From a virus, in the IMG/VR virus record IMGVR_UViG_3300031566_000071, positions 1-48,123 of that record: a DNA stretch of 48,123 nucleotides, one strand, 5' to 3'. The notes under the pieces are model-generated. The model saw only the letters and a program-made list of their open reading frames with translations, did no database searches and was not told where the DNA came from. Positions 38,201 through 46,385 of the stretch are shown piece by piece. Made by a program: the position numbers and the translations under genes. The stretch's first letter is position 1; each line of letters begins with the position of its first letter.

Positions 38201-39395
38201 TTCTCTCTTAACTTCCAAGGGTCGGTCGCAAGCAAGACAGACCGGGATGTTACGGGAATCCATGATTGACGCTTTTGCCGGTCGGGAACCAAAGGGCTTT
38301 ATGGGTAAGGTTGCCCGCAAAACCCTTACGGCGACCGGCTTTATGGGTATCAACAAATTTAACTTATACCTTGCGGCTTCGTCGTTTAGACACGCCGTTA
38401 AGGGGTGGCACAAAGCCGCACAGAATAATACGATACATGGACGTTGGGCGAGAAAGCGGCTTGGCGACCTCAATCTTAAACACACAGACAAGCTGAACGA
38501 AAACTTGATAAGAGAGAAGGCTTACAGGTTTGCAGTGGATTCACAGTTACAGCGTAACGTCCTTAAAGACCCTATTGTATTTAACGACCCAGTATGGCGT
38601 CCCCTCTTTTTGTTCAAGCGGTTTGGTTACAGGCAGGCAACATATATCAAGGATATGCTTTGGCGGGAAACCATACATCGGGGCAACCCAATGCCGCTTT
38701 TAAGATTAGTAGCGGGTGGTATTCTCGGCGGCGAGTTTGTGATATGGGCGAAGAACCAAATTAAAGAACAGCTTACGGGTGAACCGTATTATCGCAAAGA
38801 CGATAAGGATATGTTTAAGCGGATATGCAACGACCTTGCCGCCGTTGGTTCTTTTGGTATGGTATCTGATATGATGGAGATTGAAAACCTGAGTGGTCTT
38901 TGGAGCAAGGCTAAGTTTTTGGCTGGCCCCGTATTCGTATCGGATGCAGAAAAGGCGTTTGAGGCATTAACTACCGTTACTAAAGAATGGGAAAAATACG
39001 GTGACGCATGGTTGGTAACAAAGCGGAACGCTAATAGGTTGGTTGGATTCTTCGGTTCCTTGCCTCGATACGCCAGCAAGCGGATGCAGACAGCACCACA
39101 AAAGAAAAATAGATTAGAGTATTTTAGGGGCAGGGAACGCACAGATATTCTTGACTTGATGCTTAACGGTAGGGGGACAGAGGCATCGAGGCGCATACAA
39201 CTTTGGAATCAACACCACAAGGGCGAAGCCTTGACCGCCGACGACATAAATTCAGATGAATTATATAAGCGGGCGGTGTCAAGGGCAGAAACGCTTGCTA
39301 AGGCAAAGGGAACATATATACCGAAATCGACATCCGACAATCAGGGGCCGAAAGCCCCATCACCACCAAGCGCGCCGAAAGGGCCAGGGAGATAA
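35298..39395 (+). CDS. Giant internal virion protein with ADP-ribosyltransferase domain
   Basis: 1365 residues. Residues ~16-56 hold three copies of KRS-L-(D/Q)-DDLAG-(I/L). An ADP-ribosyltransferase-like domain of the type found in phage polyvalent proteins spans ~325-475: KAYHGTEKEFDKFDY, LGRGFYFDSDKPIAEFYAKR, GYDAIEFNKEFTVFDVKSI. The remainder is helical (SEKGR-type linkers, FLFKRFGYRQATYIKDMLWR) as in large ejected core proteins. Such proteins enter the cell with the DNA and may modify host targets at once. ATG 35298; ATG 35319 is a possible alternative. A separate small gene is nested at 36097-36231. Confidence 0.7.
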   Translation: MQELSYMSGEQPLFRQKRSLDDDLAGIGKKRKRSLQDDLAGISGKRSLQDDLAGLNAAVPATPPDILGGTLPSDATNVVKPYNRSEELLSNLPGEQVPERPWSDAFMPGILPKGTTENVDRAITNIKPSLFGQQEIPENLSAQEKGRRTMHNIGVKGTKFAPGLLLGALENPIGTAGAVASFLPELAQRLGKAGGVNLKETLLNPTGAPGMPFIPQQTTEQEQKAAQQETLENMFDVILAASPLLGKVKGLRKTGETISKQKTGVKYDKESQGRLSGSERVGQEPRRPIPDKGTGGEAAERSRVLQTQKEVTPSPVKAKESWEMTKAYHGTEKEFDKFDYSKIGRETDEGTLGRGFYFDSDKPIAEFYAKRADRNNKGGVVLTKYLDVKNPFVVRDKSLYKNNAGLWKTETLIENLRNKYPQDKLKNYTWDEALQWLDSEVGSINSEITNFLKGKGYDAIEFNKEFTVFDVKSIVSQKEHKKLVRQAISEGKPVPAEVLKDYPDLAAKYGTVQNVGTSEQVATKPPKPVTSAPQSKQIIRSTEMPPEGISSKQINKKVYDKRTQSQLPDNKLSKNEQFVNETDFVGKDLQIVPKSGTVEPKKGTKPLSLEESQKKISKQHKFGEPTTLSFMGVNPTVAKQLGGNVVKGIEAVGGKITPPLLKQAQNRVKLPESKQLFKEIERADELWHRQSGQSIERLRRLKLQKLSDKEAIKLADEIENPKTHNEYNKALDVLYYKAKAKGVKMGYIGKGGKRYFPRVWKEDALNKVFDDLEPLLKKLDEGSFSDRAVGEAIKQKSQITQKLINHLIETKQAKSYTHALKKLQKEAAKEIFPESSFEKGRTLDLPSDIYERNAKKVLPQYVDNITKRIAQIEIWGEHGKGAQDILSKIREKDFAEGETAGKVLDMWSGQYEMHKGLRGTARKVVDAYMGFESTTKIGLGTATIPNITQSTISSIPDLGAWNTVKGGFSLLTSKGRSQARQTGMLRESMIDAFAGREPKGFMGKVARKTLTATGFMGINKFNLYLAASSFRHAVKGWHKAAQNNTIHGRWARKRLGDLNLKHTDKLNENLIREKAYRFAVDSQLQRNVLKDPIVFNDPVWRPLFLFKRFGYRQATYIKDMLWRETIHRGNPMPLLRLVAGGILGGEFVIWAKNQIKEQLTGEPYYRKDDKDMFKRICNDLAAVGSFGMVSDMMEIENLSGLWSKAKFLAGPVFVSDAEKAFEALTTVTKEWEKYGDAWLVTKRNANRLVGFFGSLPRYASKRMQTAPQKKNRLEYFRGRERTDILDLMLNGRGTEASRRIQLWNQHHKGEALTADDINSDELYKRAVSRAETLAKAKGTYIPKSTSDNQGPKAPSPPSAPKGPGR
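36097..36231 (+). CDS. Nested out-of-frame gene, conserved small phage protein
   Basis: 44 residues, ATG 36097 with CAGGAG 6 bases upstream. It reads MIRKVKGGYRVVSESGKNLG, then GPYPTKEQAEKRLREVEYFK and a Lys tail, a pattern I recognise from free-standing small phage proteins (K-GGY-V-S--GKNLGGPY-T--EAEKRL-QVE-FKH). It lies wholly inside the giant virion gene in the +1 frame, where the host frame encodes only a Gly/Glu-rich linker just before the ADP-ribosyltransferase domain. Most likely a real overprinted or inserted gene. Confidence 0.65.
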   Translation: MIRKVKGGYRVVSESGKNLGGPYPTKEQAEKRLREVEYFKHKKK

Positions 39396-39396
39396 G

Positions 39397-39663
39397 ATGA
39401 CGGATAGTTATGCGGGGAAAACAGACAGAGATTTGATAGTCGAAATGCACACCAATATCAATACAATGTTGGTGGGGCAAAAGATACAAAACGGGAAGTT
39501 GGCAGAACACGAACAATATATTATCCAGCATAAGCAAACGCATGAAGACCTTCCGGGGCAAATAACGTGGAATGTGATTAGGAAAATCGGGGGAATATCC
39601 GTTGCGCTGACAGGGGTTGTCGGGCTTGTTTATGGGATATTAAAAATGGTACACATATTTTAG
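39397..39663 (+). CDS. Holin-like small membrane protein (XhlA-like layout)
   Basis: 88 residues from ATG 39397. Charged helical part (LIVEMHTNINTMLVGQKIQN, EHEQYIIQHKQTHEDLP), then one C-terminal membrane span (GISVALTGVVGLVYGILKMV). This is the layout of XhlA-like lysis proteins: coiled-coil, then one span. It could equally be a tail-base protein. An in-frame extension to 39256 would overlap the giant gene and is not supported. Confidence 0.5.
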   Translation: MTDSYAGKTDRDLIVEMHTNINTMLVGQKIQNGKLAEHEQYIIQHKQTHEDLPGQITWNVIRKIGGISVALTGVVGLVYGILKMVHIF

Positions 39664-39671
39664 GGGGACAC

Positions 39672-41357
39672 ATGGCGAAGAAAAAGCGGGGCGCCATCGA
39701 GGCGATACCACGAAGTCATTGGTTGTGGATAATAATTGACTTGGCGTTATTCTTCATACTGGTTTTCGGCGGCCCAATGAAGGCGTTCGGCGCGACCTAC
39801 TACGTAATGGATTCCGTCACTTTTCCGCAAGCCTCAGACGGTAACAACGGGGAAACGTGGGGACAACCCTTCGCTACTATTAGTCGCCTTCAAAACGCTA
39901 TGGTTGGTGGTGATACCGCTTTTATGCACGGTACATGGGAAGACGTGCAACTTGTTCCACCTTCGGGGGCTTCGTTTGGCGACAGAACGGCGTATATATC
40001 AGCCAACGGGAAGACGACAACGCCGACTATCGGTGACGCTCATATCTACGGCGGTAAGTTAGCAACAGGATGGACAAACATAAGTGGCAATATTTATAGG
40101 TGTCAATTTACTCAAGTTGGCGGGGAAGAACCCTATTCAACTTTTACTGACGTGACCGTATCTGGTTGCTGGCAGGATACAACAGTCCTTACTGGCATTT
40201 CAAGTTATGGAGATTTAAGCGAGGGCGAATATTACTGGACAGATGCCGGTGATGATAGTTTGTATGTATATCTTAACGATATTGGGGGGGTAGGCTACGA
40301 CCCTGCAAACTATACTATCTACGCCACTCATAAAATACCTATTCAGATGGCATACCACGATAATTTAGACTACGTTACTTTTTATGGCTTAGACGTTCGG
40401 TATGGTGGGCGGAAAGGAATCATGTTTGGCGGTAGTTATCACCACGATTCGGTATTCATCGACCATTGTATTATACGTTATGTTTCGGGCGGGGGGGCTA
40501 ACAATATAGCCTCCGTGTCGTCGATGAGTAATAATTCTTCTGACATCTCAACTTATGGTCATTATAATAGGATAAGAGCCTGCTCTTTATCCAATGTCTG
40601 GAATCATACGTCTAACAACATGGAGGGGACGGTACTATATTGCGAGATGTATATAACCACCGAAAGTTGCTACGTTTATACTCTGGAATCGGGAGTAAAC
40701 AACAAGGGTGCTCCCGTACAAAGAACGGGAGATGTTACGAAGTTTAATACGATTGTTAATTGTGAATACGGTATTGCCCGCGATGGGGCGGTAGATATTG
40801 ATAGTGTGTACGGCAACATTGTAGTGTCAAATCGGGATAATGCGAGGGGTTATGTCAACGATTTTCATCCGGGTACTTATGGGATGATATACATTTACAA
40901 TAACACCTTTCACCTCAAGTCATCTACCGGGGACGGTATAGTTTTCGGGGCTACCGATGGTTACAATAATACTTTTCCTGACTCGAACTATGTTAAGTAT
41001 AACATTATTTATTCGGCTAACGGTGATGAGGCATATATAGATAAGTATGACGACAGCGTGTTGTTGTCGGATTCTAATATATTCTATACGAGTTGGAGTT
41101 TTAGAAATTCGTTGGGTTCGGGTGATACTGCTTGGTGGGAAGCACAGGGATATGATACCCATAGCGATTTTAATGTTGCGCCCAGTTTTGTAGATACGTC
41201 GTCGGCCGTGATGAACTACGCCCGCACAGATTCTTTGAGTGCCGATATGAACTTAACCTATGGCGGCAAGACGTGGACGAAGTACGGGGCAATCCAACCA
41301 AGCGGCAGTGCGCCGCCGGAACCGGGGACAAGATATAAAATAAGGATGAAAAAATGA
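39672..41357 (+). CDS. Right-handed beta-helix tailspike-like protein with signal sequence
   Basis: 561 residues. Basic start, then one hydrophobic stretch (HWLWIIIDLALFFILVFGG, AFGA cleavage-like site). From about residue 40, rungs of parallel beta-helix: GNNGETWGQPFATISRLQNA, then DYVTFYGLDVRYGGRKGIMF, IDHCIIRYVSGGGANNIASV, GIARDGAVDIDSVYGNIVVS. This pectate-lyase-like fold is typical of tailspikes that bind or cut surface polysaccharide. C-terminus is RYKIRMKK, basic. 4-bp overlap with the next gene. Confidence 0.7.
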   Translation: MAKKKRGAIEAIPRSHWLWIIIDLALFFILVFGGPMKAFGATYYVMDSVTFPQASDGNNGETWGQPFATISRLQNAMVGGDTAFMHGTWEDVQLVPPSGASFGDRTAYISANGKTTTPTIGDAHIYGGKLATGWTNISGNIYRCQFTQVGGEEPYSTFTDVTVSGCWQDTTVLTGISSYGDLSEGEYYWTDAGDDSLYVYLNDIGGVGYDPANYTIYATHKIPIQMAYHDNLDYVTFYGLDVRYGGRKGIMFGGSYHHDSVFIDHCIIRYVSGGGANNIASVSSMSNNSSDISTYGHYNRIRACSLSNVWNHTSNNMEGTVLYCEMYITTESCYVYTLESGVNNKGAPVQRTGDVTKFNTIVNCEYGIARDGAVDIDSVYGNIVVSNRDNARGYVNDFHPGTYGMIYIYNNTFHLKSSTGDGIVFGATDGYNNTFPDSNYVKYNIIYSANGDEAYIDKYDDSVLLSDSNIFYTSWSFRNSLGSGDTAWWEAQGYDTHSDFNVAPSFVDTSSAVMNYARTDSLSADMNLTYGGKTWTKYGAIQPSGSAPPEPGTRYKIRMKK

Positions 41358-42004
41358 GGGGCTATTTAATATTATTGATGGTGGTATTGCTTTGCGGGAC
41401 GGCACACGCCGACTCTTGGTACGACACCGTGAACGCTTCGGCGGACGATGTTCATTGGGATATTGACGCAACACCCGACACTACGATGTATTTAACGGCG
41501 GCGGCCATTTATCTCAGTCCATCAAGTGTAAAGGCGGGGAGTGGTGCCGCTTTTCGCTTCTTAACCTGTCCCATACCAGCCGGGGCAACTATTACTATTT
41601 GTTCCTGCGGTTTTCAATCCAATGTCGCCGGGACAACCGAGGGTATTCTGACAATATTTAGTTTTGAGGATACCGCCGATGCAGCGACGTTCAGCGATAA
41701 GGCCGACCTGGGTGCTCGACACTGGACTACGGCCGTTGATACTGCCGCAATACCCACCTTTGCGGCCAATACTCGATATTGGGTTATTGTGGACAATGCT
41801 GTATTTCAGGAAGTTATAGACCGGGCGGACTGGGAGGAAGGTAACGATATTGCGTATAGGACTGTCAGGGGAGTGGAGTCTGCTGGTCAGGCAAAAACTT
41901 TAGCGTGGGACTATACACAAGATTACTGTGCGGAGTTACGAGTTTATTTTACGACGGGGGGGGCACCCGCCGCGACGCGCAGGAGAGTAATGCTTTTAAA
42001 ATAA
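41354..42004 (+). CDS. Exported beta-sandwich protein
   Basis: 216 residues. Signal peptide MRGYLILLMVVLLCGTAHA. The body (DDVHWDIDATPDTTMYLTAA, GTTEGILTIFSFEDTADAAT, WVIVDNAVFQEVIDRADWEE) resembles a single jelly-roll/carbohydrate-binding-like sandwich. It ends AATRRRVMLLK, a basic tag similar to the spike's. Likely a receptor-binding or spike accessory protein. No known family assigned. Confidence 0.6.
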   Translation: MRGYLILLMVVLLCGTAHADSWYDTVNASADDVHWDIDATPDTTMYLTAAAIYLSPSSVKAGSGAAFRFLTCPIPAGATITICSCGFQSNVAGTTEGILTIFSFEDTADAATFSDKADLGARHWTTAVDTAAIPTFAANTRYWVIVDNAVFQEVIDRADWEEGNDIAYRTVRGVESAGQAKTLAWDYTQDYCAELRVYFTTGGAPAATRRRVMLLK

Positions 42005-42019
42005 CTTTTAGGGGGACAA

Positions 42020-45000
42020 ATGAAAAAGTGGGGCTTGATATTTTTGGCGGTGGTGTGTCTGCTACCGTTCAGTTCGTTTAGTTACGGCATAGTAAATAAC
42101 GCGGGAGATTTACCGGCGGATAGTATATCTATACCGTTCTACGCCATAGATTCGGCGGGTAACGTCGTTGATATGGCGGCCAACGACTCGGTGTTTATCG
42201 CTATCTTTTATCCGAGCGGGGCGTTGGCTTACTGTGATACTCTGGCGTATAACGGGGCAAAGATAACAGCCGTAGTATTTTCCGGTGGAACATATTATAG
42301 CTGGAAAGAAGCGGTTGCAGACATCGACGGCACACCAGTAAACGGTGCGTATAGTTATATTTTAACCGTTGAGGATAATACTGACGCCGCCTTGCGTACA
42401 CCCCACAAAGGACACTTCCAGCTCTACACCGGGCACGACTTCGATGATTTGTACGATACCCTCTATGCGGGATATGATTCGTTGTTGCTGGTGCAGGACT
42501 CGGTTAACGGGATTATAGACACCCTGCAATCCGATAGTCTTGAAGTAAATGTTAAATATGTTGACCACAGTGCCACGGCGGCGCAAAGACTCAGCGACGT
42601 ATTCGACGGTACGGGTGCGCCTGTGACCTTTGGACAGGTAACGATAACTGGCGCAGATACCGGAATGGTTATTACGGGAACGGGTGCGGCCCCCGCTATC
42701 TATATTGAGGGCGGAGCAACAGGAAGCGGCTTTGAGATTTTTGGCGGTGGTACTTCCGGTGACGCTATGGTATTGACGGCGACTAATGGCGATGGTTTAG
42801 TAGCAACTGGAGCCGGGGCTGGCAACTACGATATTCTGGCCGACATAGCCGGGTCGGTGGATACGATAACTAAAGATGTCTCGGTCGGTAGTGCAGAAAT
42901 GGTTTTAATCTCCGATACAATTCTGTCTCGATGGATAGATTCGATTGCGAAAGGATACCTTGTTATTAAAGATACCAATATAACGGGAGAAACTCTTGCC
43001 GTTATGCCAAGTGAATGGGTTGCCGCAGATTCGGCTGGTTATCAAGGTTCGGCGGCGGGTCTTGATTCAGCAGCGGTTTACGGTGCGATGGCGCAGTGTG
43101 TAAGCGACTCATTGGCGACACTGGATACGCTCGGTTATTTAACCTGGGCGAACATAGATACATCGGCGATTGATTCGTCTGACATTATAGCTTGGTTCTT
43201 AAACAACGGCGGGTCGGATTCGACCACCGTTAATAAAGCCTGTACTGACGCCGTTAGTGGCGTGGCAGAGGAAGTCATGGACAGTCTGTTGGCCTTAGTC
43301 GAGGGCGATACGGTTACGGGTACGATAATGGCCGAGATAGTCAAAGCCAGCGATACGAGTTTATGGGCGCAACCGAAAGATATGTGGGTTGCCATAGACA
43401 CAACGACTACCGTGGATACTTCCAAGTTAGGAAAGTGGTTTATAAACAACGTCGGTGCCGGGGCTTCGGATACGGCGAATATTCTGGCCGCCTTAGTAAG
43501 GGCTGGCCTAATTCTTTATAGTAACTCCGACAGCGTATTACAACTTCGGGGACTACACATACTTGGTACGGAAGACGGCGACACGGCCTTTTATGCTCGT
43601 GCTTATCAAAGCGGAACCGGGATGGGATTTCTGGCGCAGGGCGGTAATTCGACCTCGCCCGGCATGAAGGTTGTCGGTGGCGCTGCTGGTGGCTATGGTT
43701 TTGATTTGCGTGGTGGTGGCGGTAATGCGTCAGCCCTATATGCGGCTCCGGCTGGAAGTGGAAGTGGTTTTCGTCTTACTGGTAGTACAAGTGGAAACGG
43801 TTTAATGGTGATTGGCGGTACATCTTCTGGTGTTGCGGCATACTTTGCTTCACTAACAGGTCAAAATTCAATTAGTACAACTTCTGGCGTACAAATAGGC
43901 GGTAGTTTTAGTGTGGGTTCCGATTTTAGGGTGGCTGACAGTTTTGTGGTCGGTGACGATATTGTTTGCGACTCGCTTCACGGTATAATTACCGGCGTCG
44001 ATTCTGTGCGCAACTCCATAGTCGCCAGAGACACGACTTCGGCAGGTGACAGCCTTGCCGTTATGCCTAACGATTGGCTGGCGGCCGACTCGGCTGGTTA
44101 TCAGGGTAGTGCGGCCTCGGTAACTCTCGCGGGGATATACGACACTATCGGTCAACTCTTAGACGATACCCTATCCGATATTGCGGTGGTGCCGTCTGAT
44201 ACTAATGCTCTCGGTGACACTCTGGCAGTTAAAAAAGATTCTTCTATTTATCAGGGTGCGGCTAATAGTTTAACCGCTACAATGTGCGCCGATTCGGTAG
44301 CGGCGATGATGAACGACTCGGCTTTTGCCCGTGTTGATTCTACGCAAGGATGGAAAATAACAAGACTTGAAACTGATACTATAGAGGCTAATATTAAAGG
44401 TAATATTGTCGGGTCACTTTCGGGGACGGTAACGGCTAATATGTCGCAAATTTCCGGCGACGCTACGGCAGCCAACAACCTTGAAGCCGCACTTGACGGA
44501 ACGGGTGGCATAACCCTATCGCTTGGTCATCTGAGTATTTCTGGAACGAACGGCAATTCGGGGTCGGCCTATATTTTCAACTCTGACGGCCCCGGTATGG
44601 TTGTTGTCGGTCAAGGCGACACTGACTTTGTAGGTAACATTACGGGAGCTATCGACACAGTCAGAAACGCCGGGAGCGGCACCACGGATACGACAACCAT
44701 GAAAGCTATGGCGACAAACAACCCTGGTCTCTTCTACGGGCCGACCGCGACTGGCTCTGGTATCTACACACATTACATCAAGGTTATCGACACCTCTGAC
44801 AATACTACACCGGATTCCGTACTGGCCTATATTCTTTTATCGGTTGACAATGCTTCGGGTTCAAATGTCGGTAGTGGTAAGTCTGATGCTCTCGGTTACG
44901 AGACCTTCTCGCTTGACTCCGGTTCTTACACATTCAAGTTCTTTCACCCGGAATATCAGGCTGACGAAGTAACCGATACGGTGACGGCCAGTGGTGATAC

Positions 45001-45337
45001 GACAGTAATCAGGGCTTATGATACTCATACGACTAATACGTGTCGGGTCTGGGGCTACATAATCAACCCAAGTGGTGATAGTTTAAACTTAGCATACGTT
45101 AGATTTGAAGTTCCAACAGTGAATAGAGCTTCAGACAGCGCTATTATTCTGTCGGGTCAGATAGTAGAAGCCAGAACAAACACCAATGGATATTTTTCTA
45201 AGGACTTAATAGTATCCAGCCTTCTCAACGACCAAGAATACAAAGTGACGATAGGGTGTTATGGTTATAGCGATAAGATAACCTCAATAACCGTTCCCGA
45301 CAGCACCACGTATAAGTTACACTTTGGGCTGGAATAA
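42020..45337 (+). CDS. Large fibre/adhesin-like protein with signal peptide
   Basis: 1105 residues. Signal peptide MKKWGLIFLAVVCLLPFSS. An N-terminal Ig-like part (DSISIPFYAIDSAGNVVDMA) is followed by repeats of a block around LAVMPSEWVAADSAGYQGSA (near residue 335 and again near 680, and a shorter form later), and glycine-rich collagen- or spring-like stretches (GTGAAPAIYIEGGATGSG, GGAAGGYGFDLRGGGG). The C-terminal ~180 residues contain YILLSVDNASGSNVGSGKSD and SGDSLNLAYVRFEVPTV, carboxypeptidase-regulatory-like sandwiches. Probably the host-binding fibre; Ala/Asp/Ser-rich style matches FCB-group surface proteins. Confidence 0.6.
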   Translation: MKKWGLIFLAVVCLLPFSSFSYGIVNNAGDLPADSISIPFYAIDSAGNVVDMAANDSVFIAIFYPSGALAYCDTLAYNGAKITAVVFSGGTYYSWKEAVADIDGTPVNGAYSYILTVEDNTDAALRTPHKGHFQLYTGHDFDDLYDTLYAGYDSLLLVQDSVNGIIDTLQSDSLEVNVKYVDHSATAAQRLSDVFDGTGAPVTFGQVTITGADTGMVITGTGAAPAIYIEGGATGSGFEIFGGGTSGDAMVLTATNGDGLVATGAGAGNYDILADIAGSVDTITKDVSVGSAEMVLISDTILSRWIDSIAKGYLVIKDTNITGETLAVMPSEWVAADSAGYQGSAAGLDSAAVYGAMAQCVSDSLATLDTLGYLTWANIDTSAIDSSDIIAWFLNNGGSDSTTVNKACTDAVSGVAEEVMDSLLALVEGDTVTGTIMAEIVKASDTSLWAQPKDMWVAIDTTTTVDTSKLGKWFINNVGAGASDTANILAALVRAGLILYSNSDSVLQLRGLHILGTEDGDTAFYARAYQSGTGMGFLAQGGNSTSPGMKVVGGAAGGYGFDLRGGGGNASALYAAPAGSGSGFRLTGSTSGNGLMVIGGTSSGVAAYFASLTGQNSISTTSGVQIGGSFSVGSDFRVADSFVVGDDIVCDSLHGIITGVDSVRNSIVARDTTSAGDSLAVMPNDWLAADSAGYQGSAASVTLAGIYDTIGQLLDDTLSDIAVVPSDTNALGDTLAVKKDSSIYQGAANSLTATMCADSVAAMMNDSAFARVDSTQGWKITRLETDTIEANIKGNIVGSLSGTVTANMSQISGDATAANNLEAALDGTGGITLSLGHLSISGTNGNSGSAYIFNSDGPGMVVVGQGDTDFVGNITGAIDTVRNAGSGTTDTTTMKAMATNNPGLFYGPTATGSGIYTHYIKVIDTSDNTTPDSVLAYILLSVDNASGSNVGSGKSDALGYETFSLDSGSYTFKFFHPEYQADEVTDTVTASGDTTVIRAYDTHTTNTCRVWGYIINPSGDSLNLAYVRFEVPTVNRASDSAIILSGQIVEARTNTNGYFSKDLIVSSLLNDQEYKVTIGCYGYSDKITSITVPDSTTYKLHFGLE

Positions 45338-45786
45338 TGGCTGGTCTCGACAACAAATCGTCGGCGATACTATCGACCTGTGATTTCGGGATACAGGCTG
45401 TCATCAATCGAGCAGCAGAAACATTATCACTGAAAGTTATTTGTGGACACAGAGAAAAGGCGGCGCAAGATGCCGCCTTTTCCTCTATACCTCGACGCTC
45501 AAAAAAGAAGTACCCCGATTCACCACATAATCAAGTACCGTCGTTGGCCGTCGATGTCACTCCAGACGATGTACGTTGGGACATTCTTAACGATCCGACA
45601 ATCAACCCCAAAGAATATTATAAACAGATAAACCAAGCATATTTTAATGCTGGAATCATACTTGCAACGGGTAAAGAAATAGGGACTGAATTGATTTTTG
45701 GCGGCGACTGGAACGTGGATTACAACACTAAAGATAATAATTTCAACGATTTATTCCATTTTCAGCTTAGAAACACCGAAACATAA
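45337..45786 (+). CDS. M15-family peptidase endolysin
   Basis: 149 residues from ATG 45337 (TAATG overlap). VICGHREKAAQ (34-44), SPHNQVPSLAVDVTP with H64 and D73, and DLFHFQL near the end (H141) give the zinc H-D-H triad of VanY/L-Ala-D-Glu peptidases. It would cut peptide bridges of peptidoglycan. No signal peptide, so it needs a holin; candidates are at 39397 and 47498. Confidence 0.85.
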   Translation: MAGLDNKSSAILSTCDFGIQAVINRAAETLSLKVICGHREKAAQDAAFSSIPRRSKKKYPDSPHNQVPSLAVDVTPDDVRWDILNDPTINPKEYYKQINQAYFNAGIILATGKEIGTELIFGGDWNVDYNTKDNNFNDLFHFQLRNTET

Positions 45787-45820
45787 CTCCTTATATGGTT
45801 GTCAATTAGACTGATTTATG

Positions 45821-45850
45821 TCACATTCTTTTAAAATTAAAAGAATGTGA
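45821..45850. promoter_or_regulatory. Near-perfect 30-bp palindrome
   Basis: TCACATTCTTTTAA (45821-45834) and TTAAAAGAATGTGA (45837-45850) are exact reverse complements around AA. The outer part TGTCACATTCT matches the inverted repeat at 18984-19018 in all but one base. It sits in the 132-bp gap between endolysin and the next gene. Possible regulator site, or hairpin terminator (AT-rich, no T-run). Confidence 0.65.
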
Positions 45851-45917
45851 TGGACTTTTATTTACTGAAAACAGTAGATTCTGTCAGTCAACGTAAACCA
45901 AAAGATAAGGAGTGTAT

Positions 45918-46385
45918 ATGAACGGGTACGAACAAATGCTCAAAGCCCTCGGTTTAAAGCACCTTCGGGAAAATCAAAATTCACAACAAGCAATCATTAA
46001 AACCCTCAAGCAAATCCTCGAAGCCATAAACGAATTAACGGGCGCACTACTGACCGACGACGAAGATGAATGTGAGTGCAGAGAAATAATAGATTGGAAA
46101 AATGTCGCCCGTACGCAGTTTAATAAAATCAAGAGACTGCAAGAAATAAACCAAAAATGTCAATTTCGAATCGCCTTACTTCAATCAGAACGAGATAACG
46201 CTAAGGAGACCTGGTATTATTTCCAAAAGAACCGCCTTGCCGCCTGGGAGAAGTGGTATAAGGAAAGGCAGACTTTATATTGTGAAGATTATGAAGATAC
46301 CCAGAAGTATTTTAGGAGCGACCTTCTAACGTATTTGAAGTGTGGAGAACGTTGGCTCAAGGAGGCACCGCATGAAAAGGCGTAA
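45918..46385 (+). CDS. Coiled-coil late protein of unknown function
   Basis: 155 residues from ATG 45918 with AAGGAG upstream. Helical throughout: EQMLKALGLKHLRENQNSQQ, IIKTLKQILEAINELTGALL, an acidic DDEDECECRE cluster, and a Trp/Tyr-rich ETWYYFQKNRLAAWEKWYK. Cys residues near CECRE and CGER might form a pair. The DNA for ETWYYFQ matches 18208-18229. Function unknown; may belong to lysis or exclusion functions. Confidence 0.55.
   Translation: MNGYEQMLKALGLKHLRENQNSQQAIIKTLKQILEAINELTGALLTDDEDECECREIIDWKNVARTQFNKIKRLQEINQKCQFRIALLQSERDNAKETWYYFQKNRLAAWEKWYKERQTLYCEDYEDTQKYFRSDLLTYLKCGERWLKEAPHEKA
46205..46226. repeat. 22-bp exact match to DNA at 18208-18229
   Basis: Same strand and same 22 bases as in the middle of the leftward operon; see the entry at 18208. 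Here the stretch is coding on the plus strand. Confidence 0.8.

Noticed and set aside
39256-39663. 135-codon version of the holin-like gene
   Set aside because: The first 47 codons are in the wrong frame of the giant virion gene; ATG 39397 has a ribosome-binding site.
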